From Nostocoides_A vanveenii (lineage in GTDB: Bacteria; Actinomycetota; Actinomycetes; Actinomycetales; Dermatophilaceae), in contig NZ_BAAAPN010000056.1 of assembly GCF_039531165.1 (NCBI RefSeq), positions 1 to 64,000 of the forward strand: a DNA stretch of 64,000 bases, read 5' to 3'. Below are positions 1 to 8,469 of the stretch, one piece after another (within the stretch, counting starts at the first letter, position 1; each line of letters starts with the position of its first letter). The position numbers were made by a program, and so were the translations under genes. The notes below the pieces were generated by a model that ran no database searches, was not told the origin of the DNA, and saw only the letters and a program-made list of their open reading frames with translations.

Positions 1-401
1 GCCAGACGTCGCTGCGACGTCATACACGCCATGCTCCGCAACCGCCAGCCCTACCAGCCCCGCACCGCCGCTGCCGCTTGACACCGAACATAGGGACACC
101 CCCCGACACGATGCCGCACCTGACCTGGTGGGCCAATGTCGTCACCGACGCCGGGCACCACGGCGGGGGGCCCCGCTCCGACCTCGCCCGAGCGTCCCTG
201 CGGCAGTCGGACGCTCGCCTCGGGGCCTTCCTCGACCACCTCGACGCCCTGGGCGTCACCGATCGGGTGACCTTTGTGGTCACCGCCGACCACGGCTTCG
301 AGGGCAGCGACCCCCAGGTGCGCGGCTCGTGGACGCCGGCGCTCGATGCCCTCGGTATCTCATATCGCGACGAAGGGCCCGGCCTGGTCTACTTCCTCTG
401 A
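1..401 (+). pseudogene. Alkaline-phosphatase / nucleotide-pyrophosphatase family protein, C-terminal part, probably frameshifted
   Basis: The clear coding part (about 110 to 401) carries TWWANVVTDAGHHGGGP, a stretch of Asp/Arg-rich helix and VVTADHGFEG, the metal-binding TxDHG signature of the type I phosphodiesterase/alkaline phosphatase superfamily, and ends in a natural TGA. The 5' end lies outside the window. Upstream the protein-like reading moves between frames: frame 1 reads VIHAMLRNRQPYQPR before a TGA near 79, and the DHG frame takes over only after a run of six C near 100. That pattern suggests one or two indels, so I list it as broken; a sequencing error at the C run is the alternative. 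The substrate cannot be told from this fragment. The gene is followed at once by a strong hairpin. Confidence 0.5.
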
Positions 402-410
402 CTCCCTATC

Positions 411-449
411 CGTGCCGTAGGTGGGGTGATCACCCCCACCTACGGCACG
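411..449. terminator. Long palindrome, terminator-like, downstream of the phosphatase gene
   Basis: GTGCCGTAGGTGGGGTGAT pairs with ATCACCCCCACCTACGGCAC, leaving one unpaired C. There is no T run, and the symmetry means it could serve both converging genes. A closely related palindrome follows ffh at 60606-60632, so this may be a member of a small repeat family. Confidence 0.6.
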
Positions 450-497
450 TGTAGCTCGCTCGATGTTGGAGCTGGCCTCTCTGGGACTGCCGCAGAA

Positions 498-1256
498 TCA
501 GCGCCGGGGCAGGCGGGGCGGCTGCCGGGCCAGCCATTCGCTGAAATGTTCCCCGCCGGTCTTCGCCTCCGGGCCGGGCAGCACGCCACCAGCGGCAAAC
601 GCCTTCAGTGTGCCTCCGAAAGCTGGAACGTCCAGCCACCGCCGGATCGCCCGGCCCTGGTGGCCGGCCACCAGCGCCGCGATCTGCTCGGTCGTGAGCA
701 GGTCAGGTCCGGTCAGGTCCAAAGGCCGCGGGCGCGGGGCCACTCGCCACCTCCGCCAGCCGGCGGGCGACCCAGGCGATATCGACCGGCTGGGTGCGAA
801 AACCTTTGATCCCCAACCCGATCGGCCCCATATGGGCGCGGGCCATCGCCGCCGCCAGCGAGTGGAATTGGGTCGCCCGCACGACCGTTGCCGGGACGCC
901 CAAGGACTGCAACTCCCGCTCCGCGGCAAACTTCGCACGCTAATAGGCGTGGGGCATGCGGTCGACCCCGACGATGGAGATATGGACCACGTGTGGTGGC
1001 CGGGGCTGCGCCGCCGCCGCCTCGCCGACGCGCCGCGTCCCGCCCCTGGTCATCGACCCGAATCCCAGGGTCGCAACGAGTCGGCCGTATGCACGACCAC
1101 GTCCGCTTCGGCGAGCACCTCCGCCAGCCCGGCGCCCGTCTGCAGATCCACGCCGGTGCGCCGGCTCGCGACGATCGCATCGTGCCCGAGGTCGCCCAGG
1201 GCCGTCACGACGCGGCTGCCGAGATGTCCCAAGCCACCCGTGACAACGATGCGCAT
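498..1256 (-). pseudogene. Decayed SDR / NmrA-like NAD(P)-binding protein
   Basis: Read on the minus strand, the gene starts MRIVVTGGLGHLGSRVV, a Rossmann nucleotide-binding motif, and should give a protein of about 250 residues of the atypical SDR (NAD(P)H-binding, NmrA/YbjT-like) group. It is broken in at least three places. The N-terminal frame is lost near 1055-1075. A TAG replaces the residue after HAY in the YYRAK active-site region near 940. A 10-bp tandem duplication at 701-720 shifts the frame; deleting one copy rejoins PAAFGPDLLTTEQ and leads into the normal C-terminus that ends at 498. The mix of a nonsense change and a tandem duplication argues for real decay rather than base-calling error. 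Function before decay is unknown. Confidence 0.75.
701..720. repeat. 10-bp tandem duplication inside the SDR pseudogene
   Basis: GGTCAGGTCC occurs twice in direct succession. Removing one copy restores the minus-strand reading frame of the SDR gene, so the duplication is the direct cause of one of its frameshifts. Confidence 0.9.
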
Positions 1257-1280
1257 GCCAGCCAACCTAAGGTTGCGGTC

Positions 1281-1766
1281 ATGCAAGAGCTGGTTGCCGG
1301 CTGGCCGTTCTGGGCCGTCTACCTCTTCTTTTTCGCCGGCGCGATGGTCCGCGCTCATGTCACGTATGCCGTGGGGCTGGCCCTGCGCGCCGGCACCCGC
1401 CGTGGGCGGCTGGCGCACTCGCGCCTGGCAAGACGCCTGGACGGCCCTGCCATGGAGCGCGCGGAGCGCCAAGTCGCCCGCTACGGGCCGCCGCTCGTGA
1501 CGCTCTCCTTCCTCACCGTCGGCGTGCAGACCCTGGTCAACGCGGCCGCTGGCGGGCTGCGGATGGGCTGGCGGAGGTACACCCCCGCGGCGATCGTCGG
1601 CTCCCTTCTTTGGGCCGCCCTCTACACGACTGCCGGGTTCGCCGTCGTCGACGTGCTCTTCGGCCGGGTCGCGTGGTGGTGGCTGATCTTTGCCGCCGCG
1701 CTGATCGCCCTTGTGGTGATCGTCACGCGGCGGTGGCGGCGGCGCCTCGACGCCACATCAGGGTGA
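1281..1766 (+). CDS. Small DedA/VTT-like membrane protein
   Basis: This 161-residue protein begins MQELVAGWPFWAVYLFFFAG and has three to four hydrophobic segments, with the arrangement of the C-terminal part of DedA/VTT (SNARE-associated) membrane proteins, which include bacterial phospholipid scramblases. It lacks a full DedA length (usually about 200 residues), so it is a short member or a distant relative. The ATG at 1281 is preferred because everything upstream in that frame is the shadow of the opposite-strand SDR pseudogene, whose start codon lies only about 25 bp away; the two are divergent. The role is inferred from hydropathy and a few motifs only. Confidence 0.6.
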   Translation: MQELVAGWPFWAVYLFFFAGAMVRAHVTYAVGLALRAGTRRGRLAHSRLARRLDGPAMERAERQVARYGPPLVTLSFLTVGVQTLVNAAAGGLRMGWRRYTPAAIVGSLLWAALYTTAGFAVVDVLFGRVAWWWLIFAAALIALVVIVTRRWRRRLDATSG

Positions 1767-1905
1767 CCGGATGGCGGAACCGGGTGACCGACATACGGAC
1801 AATCACGCCTAAGATCGGGAGCGCACAAGGTCGTGCTGTCCCTGGCCGCTCGCCGGCCGCGACCCGTCACCCGGGTCTTGTCACCATACAAAAGGAAGCG
1901 CGCTC

Positions 1906-3495
1906 ATGACCAAGCCGGTCGTGCTCATCGCCGAAGAACTTTCGCCCGCCACCATCGACGCCCTGGGTCCGGACTTCGAGGTCCGCAGTTGTGACGGCGC
2001 CGACCGCACCCAGCTGCTCCCCGCGCTGGCGGACGCCGACGCCGTCTTGATCCGCTCCGCGACCAAGATGGACGCCGAGGCCATTGCTGCCTCCGGCAAG
2101 CTCAAGGTCATCGCCCGCGCCGGTGTCGGACTGGACAATGTCGATGTCCCCGCCGCCACCACGGCCGGTGTCATGGTCGTCAACGCGCCGACCTCGAATA
2201 TCACCTCCGCCGCCGAACTCGCGGTCGGCCTGCTGCTCGCGACCTCGCGCAATATCGCGCCCGCCAGCCAGGCACTCAAGGGCGGCGCGTGGAAGCGCAG
2301 CAAGTACGGCGGCGTCGAGTTGCTCGACAAGACCGTCGGCATCGTCGGCTTCGGCCGGATCGGCCAGCTGGTGGCCGAGCGGCTCAAGGGCTTCGGCATG
2401 GAGATCCTCGCCTACGACCCGTATGCCTCGGCCCAGCGCGCCGGCCAGCTCGGCGCCCGCCTCGTCAGCCTCGATGAGCTGCTCGCCGAGTCCGACTTCA
2501 TCACCATCCACCTGCCCAAGAACCCCGAGACCCTCGGCTTGATCGGCAAGGAAGCGCTGACCAAGGTCAAGCCCTCCGTCCGGATCATCAATGCGGCCCG
2601 AGGTGGCGTTCTCGACGAGGCGGCTCTCGCCGAGGCGATCTCCGAGGGCCGGGTCGCCGGCGCCGGTCTGGACGTCTTCGCGACCGAGCCGTGCACCGAC
2701 AGCCCGCTCTTCGGCTTCGAGTCCGTGGTCGTCACCCCGCACCTTGGTGCCTCGACCGACGAGGCCCAAGAGAAGGCCGGCATCGCCGTAGCCAAGTCGG
2801 TGCGCCTGGCGCTCGCGGGCGACATCGTCCCGGATGCCGTCAACGTCGCCGGGGGTGTCATCGCCGAGGAAGTCCGCCCAGGCATCGATCTGGTGGAGAA
2901 GTTGGGCCGGATCTTCACCGGCGTCGCCGGAGCCGTTCCGGTGCAATTGGATGTCGAGGTCGGCGGCGAGATTACCCAGTACGACGTCAGCATCTGGCAA
3001 CTCTCCGCGCTCAAGGGTCTGTTCACCGACATCAGCACCAACCCGGTGACCTATGTCAACGCGCCGCTGCTGGCCAAGGACCGCGGCTGCGATGCGCGCC
3101 TGATCACCAGCCCGGTCGCCGAGGACTTCCGCAATGTCACCACGCTACGCGGCACGCTCGCCGACGGCGCGGTCGTCGAGATCGCGGGCACGCTGACCGG
3201 GCCGAAAATGGTGCAGAAAGTCATCGGCGTCAACGGTTTCGACCTCGAGGTCCCGATCAGCGAGCACATGGCCTTCTTGTCGTATGTCGACCGGCCCGGT
3301 GTCATCGGCGCCTTCGGCCGCCTGCTCGGCGACGCCGGCGTCAACATTGCCGGTATGCAGGTCTCCCGCGACTCCGCGGGCGGCGCGGCCCTCGTCGTGC
3401 TCACCCTCGATTCCCCGATCCCGGCCGACGTCCTGAGCGCGATCGCCGCCGAGGTGGACGCGACGCTGGCGAAGGTCGTGAACCTCACCGACTGA
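1906..3495 (+). CDS. serA: D-3-phosphoglycerate dehydrogenase
   Basis: It oxidises 3-phosphoglycerate to 3-phosphohydroxypyruvate with NAD+, the first step of serine synthesis. The 529-residue protein has the long actinobacterial architecture: the substrate and NAD domains (residues 1 to about 310, with the Rossmann motif VGFGRIGQLVAERL and the catalytic HLGAST region), the intervening allosteric-substrate-binding domain (about 315 to 450) and a C-terminal ACT domain (about 455 to 529), which mediates serine feedback inhibition in this family. The ATG at 1906 follows AAAGGAAG. It heads the conserved serA-leuB-ilvE gene order, with a palindromic element directly behind its stop codon, so it is probably transcribed separately from leuB. 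Confidence 0.97.
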   Translation: MTKPVVLIAEELSPATIDALGPDFEVRSCDGADRTQLLPALADADAVLIRSATKMDAEAIAASGKLKVIARAGVGLDNVDVPAATTAGVMVVNAPTSNITSAAELAVGLLLATSRNIAPASQALKGGAWKRSKYGGVELLDKTVGIVGFGRIGQLVAERLKGFGMEILAYDPYASAQRAGQLGARLVSLDELLAESDFITIHLPKNPETLGLIGKEALTKVKPSVRIINAARGGVLDEAALAEAISEGRVAGAGLDVFATEPCTDSPLFGFESVVVTPHLGASTDEAQEKAGIAVAKSVRLALAGDIVPDAVNVAGGVIAEEVRPGIDLVEKLGRIFTGVAGAVPVQLDVEVGGEITQYDVSIWQLSALKGLFTDISTNPVTYVNAPLLAKDRGCDARLITSPVAEDFRNVTTLRGTLADGAVVEIAGTLTGPKMVQKVIGVNGFDLEVPISEHMAFLSYVDRPGVIGAFGRLLGDAGVNIAGMQVSRDSAGGAALVVLTLDSPIPADVLSAIAAEVDATLAKVVNLTD

Positions 3496-3570
3496 CAACT
3501 TTCCCGCCCGATGCCACAAACCCTTTGTGCGCAACGGAAGATTTCCGTTGCGTCCAAAGGGTTGCCTATC
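3496..3570. repeat. Intergenic palindromic element A (possible serA terminator)
   Basis: Immediately after the serA stop codon, AACCCTTTGTGCGCAACGGAA pairs with TTCCGTTGCGTCCAAAGGGTT around GAT (about 3518-3563). The flank CTTTCCCGCCCGATGCC recurs at 16265-16281, and the stretch CAACTTTCCCGC...GCCACAAACCC matches the reverse complement of 16325-16352. It is therefore a copy of a dispersed element and not only a local terminator. Confidence 0.65.
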
Positions 3571-3644
3571 CCATCCCGGATCGGGCCCGACCACACCCTG
3601 AGATCGCCGTATCACCAGGCGAGAAGGCGCCATACATTGAGGGC

Positions 3645-4703
3645 ATGTCCCAGGACGCGCCCACGGAGCCTACGACCATCGACCTCGCCGTGATCGGCGG
3701 CGACGGCATCGGCCCGGAAGTGGTCGCCGAGGGCCTGAAGGTCCTCGACGCGGTCGGCGTCAAGGCAGCCACGACCGACTACGACCTCGGCGCCCGGCGC
3801 TGGCACGCCACCGGTGAGACCCTGCCCGACAGCGTCGTCACGGAACTGCGCGGCCAGGACGCGATCCTGCTCGGCGCCATCGGTGACCCGACCGTCCCGA
3901 GCGGCGTCCTCGAGCGTGGCGTCCTGCTCCCGCTGCGCTTCGCCCTCGATCACTTCGTGAACCTGCGCCCCGCGAAGCTCTACCCGGGCGTCGCCAGCCC
4001 CCTGGCCGTCGAGCGCGTCGCTCCGAACGGCATCGACTTCGTCGTTGTGCGCGAGGGCACCGAGGGCCCGTATGTCGGCAATGGTGGTGCCGTGCGCGTC
4101 GGCACGCCCAACGAGATCGCCACCGAGGTCAGTGTCAACACCCGATTCGGTGTCGAGCGCGTCGTGCGCGACGCCTTCGCCCGCGCGCAGGCGCGTCCGC
4201 GGAAGCACGTGACATTGGTGCACAAGCACAATGTTCTGGTCAATGCCGGTCACCTGTGGCGCCGCACCGTCGACGAGGTCGGCCAGGACTTCCCCGATGT
4301 CGAGATCGGCTACCAGCACGTGGACGCGGCGACGATCTTCCTCGCCACCGACCCGGGCCGCTTCGATGTCATCGTCACCGACAACCTTTTCGGCGACATC
4401 ATCACCGACATCGCCGCGGCCATCGCCGGCGGCATCGGCCTCGCCGCGAGCGGAAATATCAACCCAACAGGCGACAGCCCGAGCATGTTCGAGCCGGTCC
4501 ACGGCTCGGCCCCCGACATCGCCGGCCAGGGCAAGGCCGACCCGACGGCGACGATCCTCTCGGTTGCGATGCTGCTCGCTCACCTCGGGTATGCCGAGGC
4601 GAGCGCCCGGGTGGAGCGGGCGGTCGCGGCCGACCTCGCCGAACGAGGCAGCGCTGCGCGCAGCACTGCGCAGGTCGGCGATGCCATCGCCGCTCGCCTC
4701 TGA
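3645..4703 (+). CDS. leuB: 3-isopropylmalate dehydrogenase
   Basis: It oxidatively decarboxylates 3-isopropylmalate to 2-oxoisocaproate in leucine synthesis. The 352-residue product has the beta-decarboxylating dehydrogenase signatures: IGGDGIGPEVV at the N-terminus, the KHNVL lysine region (about 190), the metal-binding DNLFGDIITD (about 245) and GSAPDIAGQGKADPTA (about 290). This is the actinobacterial short type of LeuB. The ATG at 3645 is chosen because the family N-terminus begins just after it; weak purine-rich sequence lies upstream. LeuCD, the preceding enzyme, is encoded 23 kb away behind ndgR. Confidence 0.97.
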   Translation: MSQDAPTEPTTIDLAVIGGDGIGPEVVAEGLKVLDAVGVKAATTDYDLGARRWHATGETLPDSVVTELRGQDAILLGAIGDPTVPSGVLERGVLLPLRFALDHFVNLRPAKLYPGVASPLAVERVAPNGIDFVVVREGTEGPYVGNGGAVRVGTPNEIATEVSVNTRFGVERVVRDAFARAQARPRKHVTLVHKHNVLVNAGHLWRRTVDEVGQDFPDVEIGYQHVDAATIFLATDPGRFDVIVTDNLFGDIITDIAAAIAGGIGLAASGNINPTGDSPSMFEPVHGSAPDIAGQGKADPTATILSVAMLLAHLGYAEASARVERAVAADLAERGSAARSTAQVGDAIAARL

Positions 4704-4773
4704 GCCGTCGACCGGGGCGCCCCCCCATACCAAGTACCGTGGGCAGTAACGATCGCACCGGAAGGACGCCGAC

Positions 4774-5868
4774 ATGAGCCTGACATTCACCGCCACCCCC
4801 AATCCCAGCCCGGTCGGTGCGGCCGAGCGCGCGGCCATCCTCGAGAACCCGGGATTCGGGCAGTACATGACCGATCACATGGTCACGGCGACCTGGACCA
4901 AGGGCGAGGGCTGGCACTCGGGTGAGCTCACGGCATACGGCAACATCTCGCTGAGCCCGGCCGCGGCGGTCCTGCACTATGCGCAGGAGATCTTCGAGGG
5001 CATGAAGGCCTACCGGCACCCCGACGGCTCCATCTGGTCCTTCCGCCCGGAGGCGAATGCCGAGCGGCTGATCAACTCCGCCCGCCGAATGGCGTTGCCG
5101 GAGTTGCCGGTCGAGGACTTCCTCGAGAGCGTGCGGCTGCTCGTCCAGGCGGACCAGGCGTGGGTGCCCGCCGCCGACGAGGGCGAGAAGAGCCTCTACC
5201 TGCGCCCCTTCATGTATGCCAGCGCCGCCTTCCTCGGACTGCGCCCCTCCGTCGAGGTCAAGTACTCCGTCATCGCCTCGCCAGCGGCGGCGATCTTCAC
5301 CGGCGGCCTGCGGCCGGTCAAGCTCTGGCTGTGCGAGCACTTCGCCCGCGCCGGCGCGGGCGGCACGGGTGCCGCCAAGTGCGGCGGCAACTACGCTTCC
5401 GCGCTGGCCGGGCAGATCGAAGGCACGGAGCACGGCTGCGACCAGGCCGTCTTCCTCGACTCATCGACCCACACCTTTGTCGATGAGCTGGGCGGGATGA
5501 ACCTCTTCTTCGTCAAGAGCGACGGCACCCTGGTCACTCCGGAGCTGACCGGAACGATCCTGCCGGGCATCACCCGAAGCTCGGTGCTGGAGCTGGCCAA
5601 AGAGTTCGACCTCAGCGCCGAGGAGCGCAAGATCCCCGTCGAGGAGTGGAAGCAAGGGGTGGCCAACGGCGACATCCTCGAGGTCTTCGCCTGCGGCACT
5701 GCCGCCATTGTCACGCCCGTCGGCGAGCTGGTCTGGGAGGGGGGGAGCGCCCCGTCCACCGCCGGCGAGCACGGTGGGCCGATCACCAATGGCATCCGCG
5801 AGCGGCTGCTCGGCATTCAGAAGGGCACGTCCGAGGACACCTACGGGTGGATGCACCGCCTCGTGTGA
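4774..5868 (+). CDS. ilvE: Branched-chain amino acid aminotransferase
   Basis: This fold-type IV PLP aminotransferase makes the final transamination of valine, leucine and isoleucine. At 364 residues it has the BCAT group II layout. Motifs seen are EIFEGMKAYRHPDGS near residue 70, the PLP lysine in GAAKCGGNYA near residue 205, and the glycine-rich FACGTAAIVTPVG near 310. A GGAAGGA ribosome site precedes the ATG at 4774. It follows leuB by 70 bp and ends just before the HAD phosphatase gene, so leuB, ilvE and the HAD gene could share a transcript. Confidence 0.97.
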   Translation: MSLTFTATPNPSPVGAAERAAILENPGFGQYMTDHMVTATWTKGEGWHSGELTAYGNISLSPAAAVLHYAQEIFEGMKAYRHPDGSIWSFRPEANAERLINSARRMALPELPVEDFLESVRLLVQADQAWVPAADEGEKSLYLRPFMYASAAFLGLRPSVEVKYSVIASPAAAIFTGGLRPVKLWLCEHFARAGAGGTGAAKCGGNYASALAGQIEGTEHGCDQAVFLDSSTHTFVDELGGMNLFFVKSDGTLVTPELTGTILPGITRSSVLELAKEFDLSAEERKIPVEEWKQGVANGDILEVFACGTAAIVTPVGELVWEGGSAPSTAGEHGGPITNGIRERLLGIQKGTSEDTYGWMHRLV

Positions 5869-5879
5869 TCGCTTCCCGT

Positions 5880-6734
5880 ATGCCGGGGGCTCGCCCCCGC
5901 GTGATCGCCACCGATCTGGACGGCACGCTGCTCCGCAGTGATGGCTCGGTCTCGGCGCGCACCGTCGCCGCACTGGAAGCAGCAGCGGCACAAGGGATCC
6001 CGACGCTCCTGGTGACGGCGCGACCGCCACGCTGGTTGCACGGTCTCAGCGAACTGATCGGTGCGCACGGCATCGCGATCTGTGGCAATGGTGCCTTTGT
6101 GTATGACGTCGCCGCACGTCGTGTCGTCGAGGCGCACCTCTTCGATCGCGATGAACTCGCCGCCGTGGTCGCCGACCTGCGCGCGCACATCCCCGAGGTC
6201 AAGATCGCGGCCGAGTGCCCGTCGGGGCTGTGGGTGGAACCGGGCTGGCCCAATCCCCATCGCGAGGCCGACGCCCACCGGCGCACTGGAGCTATCGAGG
6301 AGTTGCTGGCCAGCGAGCATCCCGATGACGGCGTGGGCAAGCTGCTGGGACTCGCCAGGGGCCACTCGACGGCGGATTTCCTTGCGGCCGTGCGTGCTTC
6401 GGTGGGAGATCGCGCGGTGCTCGCCTACTCCGGCGCCTTCGGTCTCGCCGAGTTGAACCCGCCGGGCGTCACCAAAGCGGCCGGCCTCGCGCGCTGGTGC
6501 GACGAGTACGGCATACGTGCGGCGGAGGTCTGGGCCTTCGGCGATATGCCGAACGACCTGCCGATGCTGCGCTGGGCGGGCCGGTCGTTCGCCGTCGCCA
6601 ATGCCGACGCCGAGGTGCTGAGCGCGGCGACCGACCGCTGTCCGGCCAATGACGACGATGGCGTCGCACAGATCATCGAGCAGGTGCTGAGCGCCTCCGG
6701 CGCAGGCCCACACGTGGCTGAGCCTGGCAAGTGA
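5880..6734 (+). CDS. HAD-superfamily (Cof-type) phosphatase
   Basis: The 284-residue protein shows the four HAD motifs: ATDLDGTLLRSDG (nucleophile Asp) near the N-terminus, VTARPP, a distal lysine, and AFGDMPNDLPML (metal-binding Asp) near residue 220. Between them is the large C2-type cap typical of the Cof/sugar-phosphatase subfamily. The substrate is not predictable; members act on sugar phosphates, FMN or other phosphometabolites. I start at ATG 5880, but a GTG at 5865 overlaps the ilvE stop codon and would add five residues through translational coupling. It is the last gene before the catabolic operon promoter. Confidence 0.85.
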   Translation: MPGARPRVIATDLDGTLLRSDGSVSARTVAALEAAAAQGIPTLLVTARPPRWLHGLSELIGAHGIAICGNGAFVYDVAARRVVEAHLFDRDELAAVVADLRAHIPEVKIAAECPSGLWVEPGWPNPHREADAHRRTGAIEELLASEHPDDGVGKLLGLARGHSTADFLAAVRASVGDRAVLAYSGAFGLAELNPPGVTKAAGLARWCDEYGIRAAEVWAFGDMPNDLPMLRWAGRSFAVANADAEVLSAATDRCPANDDDGVAQIIEQVLSASGAGPHVAEPGK

Positions 6735-6763
6735 CTCCTCGTTAAAGGTTCAGACACGAACCA

Positions 6764-6796
6764 TTGACAAGGCCGATGTGACGGGTGTTACATCGG
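6764..6796 (+). promoter_or_regulatory. Candidate promoter and operator of the amine-catabolic operon
   Basis: TTGACA (6764-6769) and TTACAT (6788-6793) are separated by 18 bp and fit a sigma-70-type promoter. Overlapping the spacer and the -10 box is the inverted repeat CCGATGT-N10-ACATCGG (6773-6796), a position where bound repressor would block RNA polymerase. The operon encodes a FadR-type GntR regulator (11851-12633), the obvious candidate ligand-responsive repressor. The pairing of regulator and site is inference. Confidence 0.6.
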
Positions 6797-6831
6797 GGCC
6801 AACGTCCCACTGAGCCGCAGGAGCCCGGTCC

Positions 6832-8469
6832 ATGGCCGATCTGACCCACCTCACCGACGACGAACGCATGCTGGCCGAGCTCGGCTACAAGCAAGAACTC
6901 AACCGGACGTGGTCCGGCTTTTCCAATTTCGCCATCTCCTTCTCCATCATCTCCATCCTCGCCGGGTGCTTCACCACCTTCGGCCAGGCGTGGAACAACG
7001 GCGGCCCGGTCGCGATCTCCTGGGGTTGGCCGATCATCTCGACCTTCATCCTCATCATCGGCCTGTGCATGTCCGAGCTGGTCTCCGCCTACCCCACATC
7101 GGGTGGAATCTATTGGTGGGCAAGCAAGCTCGGTGGAGCGAAGGCGGGCTATTACACCGGCTGGCTCAATCTGATCGGCCTGCTCGCCGTGGACGCGTCG
7201 GTCGCCTACGGGTGCGCCACCTTCTTCGATCTGACCTTCAGCACCCTGAGCGCATCGTGGGCCGCCGGCTACTCGTTGACGCGGGTCTTCATCATGTTCC
7301 TCGTCATCCTGGCGCTCACCGGCCTGCTCAATATCTACGGTGGGCACCTGATGGCCATGATGAACAACGTCTCGGTTTGGTGGCACGTCTTCGGTGCGGC
7401 GATCGTCATCCTCATCCTGATCTTCCTGCCCGACAAGCACATGAGCGTCGGTGACGTCTTCAGCATGCGCGTCAACAACTCCGGTGGCCTGGCCGGCGGT
7501 GAGACCAGCGGACTCGGTTATTGGTTCTATGTCCTGCCATTGGGCTTCTTGCTGACCCAGTACACGATCACCGGCTTCGACGCCTCCGCCCATCTCGCCG
7601 AGGAGACGCAGGGCGCCGCCAATGGCGCGGCCAAGGGCATATGGCAGTCGATCTTCTACTCGGCGATCGGAGGCTGGATCCTCCTGCTCGCCTTCCTCTT
7701 CGCCGTCCAGGACCCGGCGAAGGTCACCGAGGGCGGTGGGGGCGTCGCCGTGATCTTCAACCAGGCACTCAGCCCGACGATGGCCGGTATCGTCCTGCTC
7801 ATCGCGAGTATCGGTCAATTCTTCTGCACCAGCGCCTGCATGACGTCGACGAGCCGGATGATGTTCGCCTTCAGCCGCGATGGTGCCGTGCCGGGTGCCT
7901 CGCTGTGGGCCAAGCTCGACAAGAACAAGGTCCCGGCCAACGCGGTGTTGATCTCGACGGTCATCGCGGCGCTCATCACGATCCCGGCGCTCGTCCCCGT
8001 GGACATCAATGGCGCGCCCGTCCCCGTCGCGTTCTATGCCGTGGTCTCCGTGGCGGTCATCGGCCTCTACCTGGCCTTCGCGATTCCGATCTATCTGCGC
8101 TGGCGTCAGGGCGATGCCTTCGTCCAAGGCGCCTGGAATCTCGGTACCAAGTGGAAGTGGATGGCGCCCCTGGCGGTGCTGGAGATCGTCGTCATTTCGA
8201 TCTACTTCATCTTGCCCATCACGCCGGCGGGTTGGCTCGGCAATGCGGACTTCGACCTGAAGTTCGTCAACTATGCCCCGGTGCTGACCATCGGATCGCT
8301 GGTCGCGCTGTGGCTCGGTTGGCACCTGTCGGCGAAGAAGTGGTTCTCCGGCCCCAAGACCACTATCGACCTGCCGACGGGTGTGTCCTCCGCGGACGAG
8401 ATCGGTCTCGAACATCACGGCAGGTCGGCGCATGGCGGCCAGGTGCACGAGTGGAAGCAGGAGGACTGA
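6832..8469 (+). CDS. APC-family amino acid/amine permease
   Basis: This 545-residue integral membrane protein has about twelve hydrophobic segments. Its N-terminus (LGYKQELNRTWSGFSNFAIS) and the motif SAYPTSGGIYWWASKLGG mark the AAT/GABA-permease-like branch of the APC superfamily, proton-coupled importers of amino acids, GABA, choline-like compounds or amines. It is the first gene of a seven-gene operon and so probably imports the compound that the following enzymes degrade. The start ATG at 6832 follows GCAGGAG. The downstream kinase gene overlaps its 3' end by 19 bp. The exact substrate cannot be read from sequence. Confidence 0.88.
   Translation: MADLTHLTDDERMLAELGYKQELNRTWSGFSNFAISFSIISILAGCFTTFGQAWNNGGPVAISWGWPIISTFILIIGLCMSELVSAYPTSGGIYWWASKLGGAKAGYYTGWLNLIGLLAVDASVAYGCATFFDLTFSTLSASWAAGYSLTRVFIMFLVILALTGLLNIYGGHLMAMMNNVSVWWHVFGAAIVILILIFLPDKHMSVGDVFSMRVNNSGGLAGGETSGLGYWFYVLPLGFLLTQYTITGFDASAHLAEETQGAANGAAKGIWQSIFYSAIGGWILLLAFLFAVQDPAKVTEGGGGVAVIFNQALSPTMAGIVLLIASIGQFFCTSACMTSTSRMMFAFSRDGAVPGASLWAKLDKNKVPANAVLISTVIAALITIPALVPVDINGAPVPVAFYAVVSVAVIGLYLAFAIPIYLRWRQGDAFVQGAWNLGTKWKWMAPLAVLEIVVISIYFILPITPAGWLGNADFDLKFVNYAPVLTIGSLVALWLGWHLSAKKWFSGPKTTIDLPTGVSSADEIGLEHHGRSAHGGQVHEWKQED

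Noticed and set aside
463..1260. Plus-strand frames over the SDR pseudogene
   Set aside because: Arg/Pro-rich translation without homology-like motifs; the minus-strand SDR motifs explain the region.
1867..3000. Long open frame on the strand opposite serA
   Set aside because: Asp/Gly/Arg-rich composition with no motif, exactly antisense to a well-supported gene; typical shadow in GC-rich DNA. The same applies to long antisense frames over leuB, the permease, cimA, gltX, leuC, smc, amtB and glnD.
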